Assembly: GCF_015594625.1 (NCBI RefSeq)
Contig: NZ_JADNRQ010000006.1
Location: 124,001-188,000 of the forward strand
Direction of reading: 5' to 3'
DNA: 64,000 nt
Source: Desulfallas sp. Bu1-1
Lineage (GTDB): Bacteria > Bacillota > Desulfotomaculia > Desulfotomaculales > Desulfallaceae
The notes beneath the pieces are model-generated. The model searched no databases. It was not told the DNA's origin and saw nothing but the letters and a program-made list of their open reading frames with translations. Both the position numbers and the translations under genes were made by a program. Shown one piece after another: positions 16,571-25,044 of the stretch (position 1 is the first letter of the stretch; each line of letters starts with the position of its first letter).

Positions 16571-18502
16571 ATGGTTTTAAATAAGGATATGCGGTTGGAC
16601 GATTTGGAAAAGCAACAACGAGAACTTGTCGGCATATACGGAAAAATCGTCTTTGTCATCGGTGTTGTTTTTGGTATCTATCAACTTTTTATTCTTACTA
16701 TCTACCCGATAGATCCGTGGGTATTCAGGGCGATTCACTTTGCGGGTGCTGGAGTAATAGCTTTTTTGACATATTCCGCCTTTAAGGGGAGCACCACTGC
16801 GCGACCGACAATCACCGACTTCGTGCTAGCGGTATTGTTGCTTTCATCGAGTGTATATGTTGCCTTTACTTACACTGAAATGCTGGACAGGGTTGGCGTT
16901 GCGCCTACCCGGTGGGATTTATTTTTTGGAGCTGTTGCTCTTTTGGGGTTACTTGAGATCACCAGAAGAACAACCGGATGGGCATTACCTGTATTGGGAG
17001 TAGTTTTTTTAGGATATGCTTATTGGGGGAACATGTTTCCGGGGGACCTCTGGCACAAGGGCTACAGTTGGGACCGGATTATCAGTTACATGTTTAGCAT
17101 GGATGGAATATATAATATTCCTTTAGGGGTATCTGCCAACTATGTCTTCATTTTTATCTTGTTTGGCTCTTTTCTGGAAGTATCCGGCTGTGGTAAATTT
17201 TTTATCGATTTGGCTTACTCGATTGCCGGGCGGTTTCGCGGCGGACCTGCGAAAGTATCCGTTATTTCCAGTGCCATGATGGGGTCTGTAAGCGGAAGTG
17301 CGGTTGCCAATGTTGCCAGTACCGGAGCTTTTACCATTCCGCTGATGAAGCGGGTAGGGTATAAGCCCGCGTTTGCCGGAGCCGTTGAAGCGGTAGCTTC
17401 GACGGGAGGACAAATTTTGCCGCCGGTAATGGGGGCCGGCGCTTTTATTATGGCCGATATTACCGGAATCAGCTACTCGACCATTATTATCGCAGCAATT
17501 ATTCCGGCGCTTCTATATTTTTTGGCAGTAATATTTATGGTTGATTTTGAAGCTGGAAAACTTGGTTTGGTGGGGCTCCCCAAAAGCGAGCTTCCCAATG
17601 CTAAAAATATCCTTAAAGAACGCGGGGTTTTGTTAATCCCTTTATTGGTCATGCTTTTCTCTTTGCTGGTATTGAAAAATTCACCCGTTCGGGCTGCGAT
17701 CCTGTCTATCGGATCATTAATTGTTTTAAGCTGGTTTACGAAAAATAAAATTATGTTTTCGCAGTTTTTCACGTCCGTCAGCAATGCCATGAAAAGCATG
17801 GCATCTATTGCTGCAACTACCGCTTGCGCCGGTATTATCATTGGTGTTTTTTCATTAACCGGACTTGGAGCTAAAATTGCCGCTTTTATCATTGCGCTTT
17901 CCGGCGGTAATCTTGTTATTGCTTTGGTATTAGTGATGCTGCTTTGCCTCCTGTTGGGTATGGGGTTGCCCACGGTTGCGGCTTATGCCTTGGCGGCAAG
18001 TACTGTGGCGCCGGCTTTAGTTGATATGGGAGTACCGTTACTGGCTGCTCATCTCTTTATTTTTTACTATGCTTGTATCTCCACAATTACACCGCCTGTC
18101 TGTTTATCCGCTTTTGCGGGGGCGGCGATAGCCGGCGCGCCTCCGATGAGGGTCGGCTGGCTGGCGATGAAGCTTGGAATTACCTCCTTCATCATTCCGT
18201 TCATGTTTATGATGGATAAGACATTGTTGCTGCAGGGCGAGCCCGTGAACATTCTTATTGACGTGTTTACTGCTTTGATCGGGATTATTGCCCTGTCAGC
18301 AGGTGCCGAAGGTTTCCTTGTAAGAAAAATTAACTGGGTTAGCCGGACACTTTTTTTAGTATCCGCCATTCTGTTAATGGCCCCAAAAATTTGGTTGTCT
18401 GTTCCCGGTTTAATTTTGTTCCTTACCTTATGTTACTTTAACAGTATAAATCTAACAAAGGGTGTGTGTTCGCAGGTTAAAGCGGTTGAGAATTCAAATT
18501 AA
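16571..18502 (+). CDS. TRAP transporter permease, fused 4TM/12TM (DctQM)
   Basis: The 643-residue protein joins the small DctQ-like four-helix part (about residues 25-170) to the large DctM-like part (about 180-570). The large part has typical blocks (SAVANVASTGAFTIPLMKRVGYKPAFAGAVEAVASTGGQ, split over one helix-loop, and GMGLPTVAAYALAAS). Extra C-terminal helices follow. This fused form pairs with TAXI binding proteins such as the one coded just upstream. GAAGAGGGGG precedes the ATG. It completes the glycyl radical gene cluster; the next gene is convergent. Confidence 0.92.
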   Translation: MVLNKDMRLDDLEKQQRELVGIYGKIVFVIGVVFGIYQLFILTIYPIDPWVFRAIHFAGAGVIAFLTYSAFKGSTTARPTITDFVLAVLLLSSSVYVAFTYTEMLDRVGVAPTRWDLFFGAVALLGLLEITRRTTGWALPVLGVVFLGYAYWGNMFPGDLWHKGYSWDRIISYMFSMDGIYNIPLGVSANYVFIFILFGSFLEVSGCGKFFIDLAYSIAGRFRGGPAKVSVISSAMMGSVSGSAVANVASTGAFTIPLMKRVGYKPAFAGAVEAVASTGGQILPPVMGAGAFIMADITGISYSTIIIAAIIPALLYFLAVIFMVDFEAGKLGLVGLPKSELPNAKNILKERGVLLIPLLVMLFSLLVLKNSPVRAAILSIGSLIVLSWFTKNKIMFSQFFTSVSNAMKSMASIAATTACAGIIIGVFSLTGLGAKIAAFIIALSGGNLVIALVLVMLLCLLLGMGLPTVAAYALAASTVAPALVDMGVPLLAAHLFIFYYACISTITPPVCLSAFAGAAIAGAPPMRVGWLAMKLGITSFIIPFMFMMDKTLLLQGEPVNILIDVFTALIGIIALSAGAEGFLVRKINWVSRTLFLVSAILLMAPKIWLSVPGLILFLTLCYFNSINLTKGVCSQVKAVENSN

Positions 18503-18541
18503 AGTAATTGTTTTTCCCCTTTTTCAAGCATAATACAGGCA

Positions 18542-18599
18542 CCGGTGGTTCCCCGCAAGCGCTGTCCCGGATTTATTTTTCTGAAGAGGGGACCACCGG
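18542..18599. terminator. Stem-loop between convergent TRAP and hydG genes
   Basis: Arms CCGGTGGTTCCCC (18542-18554) and GGGGACCACCGG (18588-18599) pair with one bulged T. It probably terminates the TRAP transcript. Nothing else is supported between 18503 and 18742. Confidence 0.5.
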
Positions 18600-18742
18600 C
18601 TCCGTTAATTTTCGTAACTATAATACCAAAATTACCATTGTCCCACATTGCAACGTATGGGTTTGGCGTACTGACCCTGAGTATCTGAAGTGCAAACCCC
18701 GGGCGATGAAGCTTGGCCAGATGCCGGGTTCTTGCAGCCCTG

Positions 18743-20164
18743 CTAGAAGTACAAATCCCTCCGCCCCTGTTCAATTAGGTGCAAACGTTCCTCAGTCAAC
18801 CGGCGTATACCGGGGTTGCCGATTTCGTTGAGATGCTCCCTGATGGCTTTTTCACCCGCTTCCCGCGTTTCGGGCGAGGCGTAGTCCTCCAGAAATTCCT
18901 TGAAGGTAAGGATGGCGTTGGGCTGGCATACGTTCTGAATTTGCCCGCTTTTGGCCAGGGACATGAAGCGGTCGCCGGTGCGCCCGCTGCGGTAACAGGC
19001 GGTGCAAAAGCTGGGAATGTAGCCCGAAAGGCAGACGCTGCGCAGCATTTCATCGGGGCTCCGGTGGTCTTCAACCTGGAACTGGGGCGCTTCGTCATCA
19101 GTGCCGGCGGTGCAGGCGGACTTTTTCTCCTGTTCCTGCTTGTAACCGCCCACTCCGGTGCATGAACCCGCGCTGATCTGGGATATCCCCACGGTCAGCA
19201 GGTCGTCCCTGAACTCCGGCCTTTCCCGGGTGGACAGGATCATTCCCGTGTAGGGCACGGCCAGCCGTAAAACGGCGACCAGTTTCTTGAATTCCGCGTC
19301 GTTCACCAGGTGGGGGAAATTGTTGTAGTCGACCCCCCGGGCGGGTCGCAGCCGGGGTACGGAAATGGTATGGGGCCCCACACCAAAAGCTTCTTCCAGG
19401 TGCAGGGCGTGCATGAGCATGGCCAGCACCTCGAATTTATAGTCATACAGGCCGAACAACACTCCCAGGCCCACATCGTCGATGCCGCCCTGCATGGCCC
19501 GGTCCATGGCGGTGGTATGGTAATCATAGTCGCGTTTGGGGCCGCTGGGATGCATGGCCTTGTATGTTTCCCGGTGGTAGGTTTCCTGGAACAAAATATA
19601 GGTGCCGATGCCGGCTTCTTTCAACAACCGGTAGTTTTCCACCGTGGTGGCGGCGATATTGACGTTGATCCGCCTGATGCTTCCGTTGGCTTCCTTTACC
19701 TCGTAAATGTTTCCGATGGCCTCCAGGACGTATTCGATGGGACAGTTTTGGGGATCCTCCCCCGCCTCCATGGCCAGCCTTTTATGCCCCATGGATTCCA
19801 GTATACTGACTTCCTCCCGCAGTTCATCCATGGTCAACCGGCGCCGGGCAAAGCTGTTGTCGCGCCGGTAGCCGCAGTAAACGCAGTTGTTGACGCAGTA
19901 ATTGCTGATGTACAGCGGGGCGAATAAAACCAGCCGCCGGCCGTAGATTCCCTCCTTGATTTGGCGCGCCACCCGGTACATTTCTTCCAGCAACTCCTCG
20001 TCTTCCAGGTGGAGCAGCACCGCGCATTCATAGGGCGTCAGCCCTTCGGCCCGGGCCGCCCGGTCAATGATTTGCCTTGCCTCGCGAGCCCCCGCCCGGC
20101 TGGCTTCGGCCAGCAATGCCTGAATTTGTTCCTCATTGATAAACTCGGCCCTCAAGTTTTCCAT
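18743..20164 (-). CDS. hydG: [FeFe]-hydrogenase maturase HydG (tyrosine lyase)
   Basis: HydG is a radical SAM enzyme that cleaves tyrosine to p-cresol and dehydroglycine and makes the Fe(CO)2CN synthon of the H-cluster. The N-terminal cluster motif is CVNNCVYC within a ThiH-like barrel. The C-terminal auxiliary cluster motif CTAC-X22-C (CX2CX22C) is complete, after QFQVEDHRSPDEM. About 473 residues are coded from the ATG at 20164, which has GGAGG eight bases upstream; an in-frame ATG at 20194 is less well placed. It overlaps hydE by 32 bases and ends the maturation operon. A 155-bp copy of its C-terminal region lies at 7701-7855. Confidence 0.95.
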   Translation of the reverse strand: MENLRAEFINEEQIQALLAEASRAGAREARQIIDRAARAEGLTPYECAVLLHLEDEELLEEMYRVARQIKEGIYGRRLVLFAPLYISNYCVNNCVYCGYRRDNSFARRRLTMDELREEVSILESMGHKRLAMEAGEDPQNCPIEYVLEAIGNIYEVKEANGSIRRINVNIAATTVENYRLLKEAGIGTYILFQETYHRETYKAMHPSGPKRDYDYHTTAMDRAMQGGIDDVGLGVLFGLYDYKFEVLAMLMHALHLEEAFGVGPHTISVPRLRPARGVDYNNFPHLVNDAEFKKLVAVLRLAVPYTGMILSTRERPEFRDDLLTVGISQISAGSCTGVGGYKQEQEKKSACTAGTDDEAPQFQVEDHRSPDEMLRSVCLSGYIPSFCTACYRSGRTGDRFMSLAKSGQIQNVCQPNAILTFKEFLEDYASPETREAGEKAIREHLNEIGNPGIRRLTEERLHLIEQGRRDLYF

Positions 20165-21218
20165 TTCCATTACCTCCCGAAAAGTTTTGGGCATGCCCGT
20201 AACCCGTGGCCGGCGGCCTTGCCAGTTCGGCCAGCAGGCTGGTGATCCCGGCCAGGGCCAGCTCGGGTTGTTCCGTAATGTCTGATTTTTGCGGGTAAAT
20301 CAAGTATTTATCCCGCACGCCCGGCGGCGTTAAATTGGGCATAATGACATTGGCTCCGCAGCCCAGGGCCATCCTGCGCCCGTCCGGAGCCAGCGTGCAC
20401 AGCGCGGTGGTGGCCGGCAGGTGGGCGCCGGGCAGGCAGAGCCTGGTGACGGCCAGTGTTTTCAGGGTCAGCTCCAGTGTTCCTCCGGCGGCGCTCTTTA
20501 AAGGGGTGGCGTGATGGGGGAGGAAAGGGCCGATGCCGGCCATTTCCACGTTTAAATCCCGCATCAACAGGATGTCTTCGGCCAGGGTGGCCAGGCTTTG
20601 GCCCGGCAGGCCAACCATGTTGCCCGAACCGGTCTGGTAGCCTAGCTCTTTCAGCCAGTGCAGGCACCGCAAGCGTTCCCGCAAGTCGCCCCCTGGCTTG
20701 AGAAACCGGAAAAGCCGTTCGTCGGCCGTCTCGTGTTTCAGCAGGTATCTATCGGCGCCCGCCTCCCGCCAGACCCTGTAATCCTCCCGGCTGCGCTCGC
20801 CAAGGGACAGGGTGACCGCCAGGTCGTGTTTTTGTTTGATCCGTTCAATGATCCGGGCGATAGCGGCGGCGCTGTAAAACAAATCCTCGCCCGATTGTAA
20901 TACCACCGTGCGGAAACCAAGAGCCGCCGCTTTACCCGCGGCCTGCAATATTTCATCTTCCGCCAGGCGGTACCGGGGCAGGGATTTGTTGTCCCGGCGC
21001 AGGCCGCAGTACAGGCAGTTTTTGCGGCAGTAATTGGAAAACTCCACGATTGCCCGCAGGTGCACCGCGTCCCCCACAGTATTGCTGCGCACGGTATCGG
21101 CGGCGGCGAACAGTGCCGGCATTTGTTCCGCGTCCGCGGACAGCAGCGCGACAATTTCCCGTTGATTAATTTGTTCACTGGCGGAAGCTTTCTGCAGGGC
21201 AAGGCCAAAAGCTTCCAT
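20133..21218 (-). CDS. hydE: [FeFe]-hydrogenase maturase HydE
   Basis: HydE is a radical SAM enzyme acting on the HydG-derived iron synthon during assembly of the H-cluster diiron unit. The cluster motif CRKNCLYC lies about 64 residues from the start at 21218. VVLQSGED, LSLGERS and GNMVGLPGQSLATLAEDI are typical HydE/BioB-like blocks. The ATG at 21218 has GGGGTGG six bases upstream and follows the hydF stop by one base; an in-frame start at 21242 lies inside hydF and is less likely. About 361 residues. It overlaps hydG, so translation is coupled. Confidence 0.94.
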   Translation of the reverse strand: MEAFGLALQKASASEQINQREIVALLSADAEQMPALFAAADTVRSNTVGDAVHLRAIVEFSNYCRKNCLYCGLRRDNKSLPRYRLAEDEILQAAGKAAALGFRTVVLQSGEDLFYSAAAIARIIERIKQKHDLAVTLSLGERSREDYRVWREAGADRYLLKHETADERLFRFLKPGGDLRERLRCLHWLKELGYQTGSGNMVGLPGQSLATLAEDILLMRDLNVEMAGIGPFLPHHATPLKSAAGGTLELTLKTLAVTRLCLPGAHLPATTALCTLAPDGRRMALGCGANVIMPNLTPPGVRDKYLIYPQKSDITEQPELALAGITSLLAELARPPATGYGHAQNFSGGNGNGKLEGRVYQ

Positions 21219-21219
21219 C

Positions 21220-22455
21220 TCAAGCCACCCCGTTTTCATCAAGCAATGCCAGCACTTCCGGGAAAGGGGCCAGGGCCCGCCGCAGGATGCCGTGCATGTA
21301 GGCGATCAGCACGCCGTAATTGACGATGGGCACGCCGGCGGCCCGGGCCGCCATGATGCGGCTCAACATCTCCCGCCGGTTGATCATGCAGCCGCCGCAG
21401 TGCACGATTAATTTGTACCGGTCCAGGTTGGCCGGTAGTTCGATACCACTGGACCACTCGAAATGCAGTTCACCGCCCACGCACTGGCGCAGCCAGCGGG
21501 GAATCTTTACTGTACCGATGTCGTCCGCCACCCTGTGGTGTGTACATGCTTCCGCTATGAGCACTCTGTCTCCGGGCTGCAAGTCTTCCACAGCCAGGGC
21601 GCCGGAAACCAGGGTGGCAAGGTCCCCCTTGTACCGGGCAAAAAGGATGGAGAAGGATGTCATGGGCACGCCGGGCGGCGTGTCCGCGTCCACTTTTAAG
21701 AAGACCTGGGAGTCTGTGATTACCAGCGCAGGTGGCTTTTGTAAACGGTTGAAGGCGGCTTTAAGTTCCCTTTCCTTGACCACCATGGCCAGGCAGTCGT
21801 GATCCAGCAGGTCGCGGATAGTTTGCACCTGGGGCAGGATCAGCCGGCCCCTGGGGGCGGCCAGGTCGATGGGTACCACCAGCAGGGCCAGTTCCCCCGG
21901 GGGCACCAGGTCGCCGGCGATGGTGGGCGCCGTCCAATCCCGGGGGGCCATTTTCACCATGGTTTGTTTGAGTTCGTTAATTCCCCGGCCGGTGAGGGCG
22001 CTCAATTGCACCCGGGGGATATCCGGTACTGAAATGTTGATAGTGCAGTTTTCAGGCAGCAGGTCAATTTTATTTATAACAATGATGACGGGTAGCTGCT
22101 TTTGCCTGGCGCTGTCAATCAGCCCAAGCTCAAGTTCCCCCATGCCCTGCCGCGGGTCAATCACCAGCAACACCAGGTCCGCTTTGGCCAGTACTGCCAG
22201 GCTCTTGGCCACCCGCTTTTCACCCAACTCCCCTTCATCATCCAGCCCGGCGGTATCAATTAACACAACGGGGCCGATGGGTAAAATTTCCATAGATTTG
22301 TAAACGGGGTCCGTTGTGGTCCCGGCCACCGGTGATACAATGGCCAGGTCCTGGCCGGTCAGGGCGTTGATCAAGCTGGACTTGCCGGCATTGCGCCGCC
22401 CGAACAGAGCAATGTGCAGCCTGCCGCCCCTTGGTGTTTCATGCATTCTCATCAT
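21220..22455 (-). CDS. hydF: [FeFe]-hydrogenase maturase GTPase HydF
   Basis: The 411-residue protein is the scaffold/GTPase that delivers the diiron subcluster to apo-hydrogenase. The GTPase domain shows Walker A GRRNAGKSS (about residue 19), DTAGLDDEGELG (switch II) and NKID. A dimerisation part follows. The C-terminal [4Fe-4S] domain has the CTHH...HCGGC pattern (CxHx~45HCxxC). It overlaps aspA by 17 bases and ends just before the hydE start. All key residues are present. Confidence 0.95.
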   Translation of the reverse strand: MMRMHETPRGGRLHIALFGRRNAGKSSLINALTGQDLAIVSPVAGTTTDPVYKSMEILPIGPVVLIDTAGLDDEGELGEKRVAKSLAVLAKADLVLLVIDPRQGMGELELGLIDSARQKQLPVIIVINKIDLLPENCTINISVPDIPRVQLSALTGRGINELKQTMVKMAPRDWTAPTIAGDLVPPGELALLVVPIDLAAPRGRLILPQVQTIRDLLDHDCLAMVVKERELKAAFNRLQKPPALVITDSQVFLKVDADTPPGVPMTSFSILFARYKGDLATLVSGALAVEDLQPGDRVLIAEACTHHRVADDIGTVKIPRWLRQCVGGELHFEWSSGIELPANLDRYKLIVHCGGCMINRREMLSRIMAARAAGVPIVNYGVLIAYMHGILRRALAPFPEVLALLDENGVA

Positions 22456-23896
22456 CCCCCTGCTCCAATTTACTAATTAACCGGCCGGCAAGCATGCGCG
22501 CGCCGGCAATGCCCGGACGAGTCAGTTCCTGCGGCGTGTTGATCGCCCGCCATTCTTCGGCACTCAGCAGGTTGCCGGTCAGAACCAGCTCTTTGACGCT
22601 CTTGTTCTGTTCCCGGGCTTGCTTGGCCAGGTCTGTGGCCCGCTCGTAACCTATGTACGGCACCAGGGCGGTGATTAGAACATTGCTTTCTTCCAGCCAC
22701 CGGGTGCACCTGTGCTCATTAACGGTGATACCCTTGATGCATTCACGGGCGAACAAGCTGACCGCGTTAATCAGCAGGTCGAGGCTGTGCAACAAGTTAT
22801 GGGCTATCAGCGGCATGAAGGAGTTCAACTCCAATCGCCCCGCCGCGCAGGCCTGGCAAATAACCATGTCCGCGCCCATCACCTGCCAGGCCGCCTGGGT
22901 CACCATCTCGGGGATCACCGGGTTAACCTTGCCGGGCATAATGGATGAGCCCGCCTGGCGGGGGGGAAGGTTAATTTCAGCCGGACCGCCGGCCGGGCCT
23001 GCGGCTATATGCATCAAGTCGCCGGCGATTTTGGCCAGGTTGACGGCGGCTGCCTTTAAAAGTCCCGAAACCTCGGCAAAGACATCGGCGTTCTGGGTCA
23101 GGTCAACCATGTTTTCCGCTCTGGCTAGACCCAGGCCGGTTATCTGACGCAATTCTTCAACAACATGGTAGATATATCGCCGCGGTGCGTTAAGACCGGT
23201 ACCGACGGCCGTGCCGCCCAGGTTGATCTGGCGTAGCCGTTCTTCGGCCTTGTACAACCGCCACCTGTCCCGCGCGACCGCTTCCGCGTAGGCGCCGAAT
23301 TCCTGGCCCAGCGTTACCGGCAAGGCATCTTGTAGTTCCGTTCGGCCGAGCTTCAATACCCCGGCAAACTCCGCTTCTTTTTCCTGTAACGCGGCCTGCA
23401 GTTCCGCCAAAGCTTCGCTCAGGTTCAGCACCAACCGGATGGCGGCCACGCGCAGCGCGGTGGGGTAGGTATCGTTGGTGGACTGGGACAGGTTGACATG
23501 ATGTAATGGATGTACCAGGCGGTAATCGCCCTTTTGTCCGCCCAGCAGTTCAATTGCCCTGTTGGCCAGCACTTCATTCATGTTCATGTTGGTGGACGTT
23601 CCGGCGCCGCCCTGCAGGGCATCCACAATAAACTGGTCGGCCAATCCACCTTCGGCGACTTCCAGGGCGGCTTTACAGATGACCCGGGCCAGCCGGTCCG
23701 ATAATATCCCGGCCTGCCGGTTGGCCCGGGCCGCGGCCCATTTGACTTCGGCCAGGGCGCGCAGCAAACCCGGGTGAACCATGTGGCCGCTAACGTTAAA
23801 ATTTCGTGCCGCCCTCAATGTATGAATGCCATAATACGCATCCGACGGTACCTGCAGTTCGCCCAACAGGTCCTTTTCCAAACGGTAAGCAGTCAT
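22439..23896 (-). CDS. aspA: Aspartate ammonia-lyase (fumarase/aspartase superfamily)
   Basis: The 485-residue member of the class II fumarase/aspartase superfamily has the signature GSSIMPGKVNP. It also has GGAGTSTNMNMNEVLANRA, LSQSTNDTYPTALR and TELQDALPVTLGQEFGAYAEA. The STND loop and overall pattern favour aspartase (aspartate to fumarate plus ammonia) over fumarase. It sits between the TM1266-type regulator and hydF in the maturation operon. Since the dithiomethylamine bridge of the H-cluster needs a nitrogen donor, local ammonia supply is an attractive explanation; this is inference from context. Confidence 0.88.
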   Translation of the reverse strand: MTAYRLEKDLLGELQVPSDAYYGIHTLRAARNFNVSGHMVHPGLLRALAEVKWAAARANRQAGILSDRLARVICKAALEVAEGGLADQFIVDALQGGAGTSTNMNMNEVLANRAIELLGGQKGDYRLVHPLHHVNLSQSTNDTYPTALRVAAIRLVLNLSEALAELQAALQEKEAEFAGVLKLGRTELQDALPVTLGQEFGAYAEAVARDRWRLYKAEERLRQINLGGTAVGTGLNAPRRYIYHVVEELRQITGLGLARAENMVDLTQNADVFAEVSGLLKAAAVNLAKIAGDLMHIAAGPAGGPAEINLPPRQAGSSIMPGKVNPVIPEMVTQAAWQVMGADMVICQACAAGRLELNSFMPLIAHNLLHSLDLLINAVSLFARECIKGITVNEHRCTRWLEESNVLITALVPYIGYERATDLAKQAREQNKSVKELVLTGNLLSAEEWRAINTPQELTRPGIAGARMLAGRLISKLEQGDDENA

Positions 23897-23941
23897 ATCA
23901 ATACCACCTTTGCCATTGCCTCCCGGTGCCCCTATATTAAA

Positions 23942-24193
23942 TTAACGGGTGACCAGCGCGCTTTTTACCCGGACTCCGCCAATGTTGCCCAGTTTGCCCG
24001 TGAGGGCGCCGATTTCGTCGGTACTGCCGTCCACAATCAGTGCAATTACCGACAGTCCCCTTTCCCGGTAGGGGATCCCCATGCGGCCCACGATCACATC
24101 CCCGTGGGCGCTCAGGATTTCGTTAATCCTGGGGGCTACCTTTCGGTCCTCAATTACAATGCCGATTACGCCGATCCGGCGTTCCATGGTCAT
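23942..24193 (-). CDS. TM1266-family iron-only hydrogenase system regulator
   Basis: This small ACT-like protein is about 84 residues from the ATG at 24193. It has RRIGVIGIVIEDRKVAPRIN, GDVIVGRMGIPYRERG and the closing GNIGGVRVKSALVT typical of the family named putative iron-only hydrogenase system regulator (TIGR03959). GGGAGGA lies eight bases before this ATG; a longer frame upstream runs through the attenuator hairpin and is rejected. It is the first full gene of the maturation operon. It may sense a small ligand and control hydrogenase genes; no DNA-binding domain is visible. Confidence 0.88.
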   Translation of the reverse strand: MTMERRIGVIGIVIEDRKVAPRINEILSAHGDVIVGRMGIPYRERGLSVIALIVDGSTDEIGALTGKLGNIGGVRVKSALVTR

Positions 24194-24229
24194 ATCCGTT
24201 TCCTCCCTATCACCAGGTAAAAATGAAAA

Positions 24230-24258
24230 GGCCTGTTTCCCCGCGAGGAAAACAGGCC
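24230..24258 (-). terminator. Attenuator-like terminator in the hyd maturation leader
   Basis: On the minus strand GGCCTGTTTTCC, a six-base loop and GGAAACAGGCC form a strong stem with one bulged A/T. TTTTCATTTTT follows. It lies between the operon promoter plus leader ORF and the first gene's ribosome site, so it can only act on the operon's own transcript. Confidence 0.75.
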
Positions 24259-24281
24259 GAAAAGGCAAAAGCGATTAACCC

Positions 24282-24341
24282 TTACCCCCTTGACCGCAGC
24301 GCCGCCGCACCTGTTCGCCTCAGGGTCTTGAGTGACAACAT
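24282..24341 (-). CDS. Leader peptide of the hydrogenase maturation operon (19 aa)
   Basis: A short frame codes MLSLKTLRRTGAAALRSRG, a basic peptide with four Arg and four Leu, followed by TAA. A very good ribosome site (GGGAGGG) lies five bases before the ATG, as strong as any in the operon. It lies within a leader of about 215 nt, between the sigma-A promoter (24414-24442) and the terminator hairpin (24230-24258). Position and ribosome site support translation. Whether the peptide has a function of its own or only couples ribosome movement to termination cannot be told. I do not recognise a family. Confidence 0.6.
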   Translation of the reverse strand: MLSLKTLRRTGAAALRSRG

Positions 24342-24413
24342 TGTTACCCTCCCGGTCAGGTGTTCTCCCCCGGCCGGTCAGGCTCGTTATTTCAATATAA
24401 GCATTTGTCGTTG

Positions 24414-24442
24414 ATTATATACCTGCTTCCACCTGTTGACAA
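24414..24442 (-). promoter_or_regulatory. Sigma-A promoter of the hydrogenase maturation operon
   Basis: On the minus strand TTGTCA (24442-24437), a 17-bp spacer and a perfect TATAAT (24419-24414). Transcription should start near 24407, about 65 bases before the leader peptide. Confidence 0.85.
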
Positions 24443-24680
24443 GCATAAATTTTAACGTGATTTTTTCTTTACATAAGTTCAAAATTTCAAAAAAATCATA
24501 ATTTAAGCAATTAGCTATTGATTTGAGTGACAAAAAACACTATTATAATAAATAAAGTTAATTAAAATTTATTAAATAAATTTATTAAAAATAACATTAA
24601 TTAATTAAATTTTTTTATCACAAAACCCAAACATTTTTTTATGATATTTTATTTTAAATTTAAGGTAAAGGAGGGAGAAA
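24443..24680 (+). promoter_or_regulatory. AT-rich divergent region with probable tatA operon promoter
   Basis: This strongly AT-rich spacer contains TATAAT at 24544-24549 but only a weak -35 region (TTGAGT-like). It should carry the promoter of the tatA-tatC-hydrogenase operon. No operator was identified. AAAGGAGGG precedes the tatA start. Confidence 0.4.
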
Positions 24681-24920
24681 ATGTTCAACGGTTTGTTTCA
24701 ACCGACTCACCTGATTCTCATTCTGGTTGTGGTATTGATTATCTTTGGACCCGGCAAATTGCCCGAAGCCGGCAAGGCCCTAGGCAACGCCCTGCGGGAT
24801 ATGAGAAACGCTTTTGCAGGTTCGGATGAAGATGAACAGGCGGCAAAAGGCCGGAAGAAAAATTCCGGCGGCGAACAGGTTGTAGCTTCCAAGGTATCTG
24901 AAAATACCCACATTAATTAA
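24681..24920 (+). CDS. tatA: Twin-arginine translocase subunit TatA
   Basis: The 79-residue protein has one N-terminal membrane helix ([12 protein letters not shown]), the hinge [14 protein letters not shown], an amphipathic helix and a charged tail: the standard TatA/E layout. The phenylalanine-glycine hinge is intact. It is followed by tatC and then by a hydrogenase with a twin-arginine signal, so this translocase is probably dedicated to that cargo. AAAGGAGGG precedes the ATG. Confidence 0.93.
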   Translation: MFNGLFQPTHLILILVVVLIIFGPGKLPEAGKALGNALRDMRNAFAGSDEDEQAAKGRKKNSGGEQVVASKVSENTHIN

Positions 24921-25044
24921 ATTTAACTCCGGTGGTTTTCCAACAATACTGCTTATAAATACTGTTTGTAAATATTTGCATGATCCGGGCTTTGGGGGCC
25001 GGATGGTACGGAGGGGGCGGTGCGATATTTCCAGGCCCGATGAA

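Noticed and set aside
18499-18774. 91-codon minus-strand frame (VAMWDNGNFGIIVTKINGAGG) between the TRAP and hydG genes
   Set aside because: It looks protein-like in part and may be a relic, but I could not name a family and there is no ribosome site, so no feature is claimed.
19310-19927. Antisense open frame inside hydG
   Set aside because: It is a shadow of the hydG coding strand; no independent evidence.
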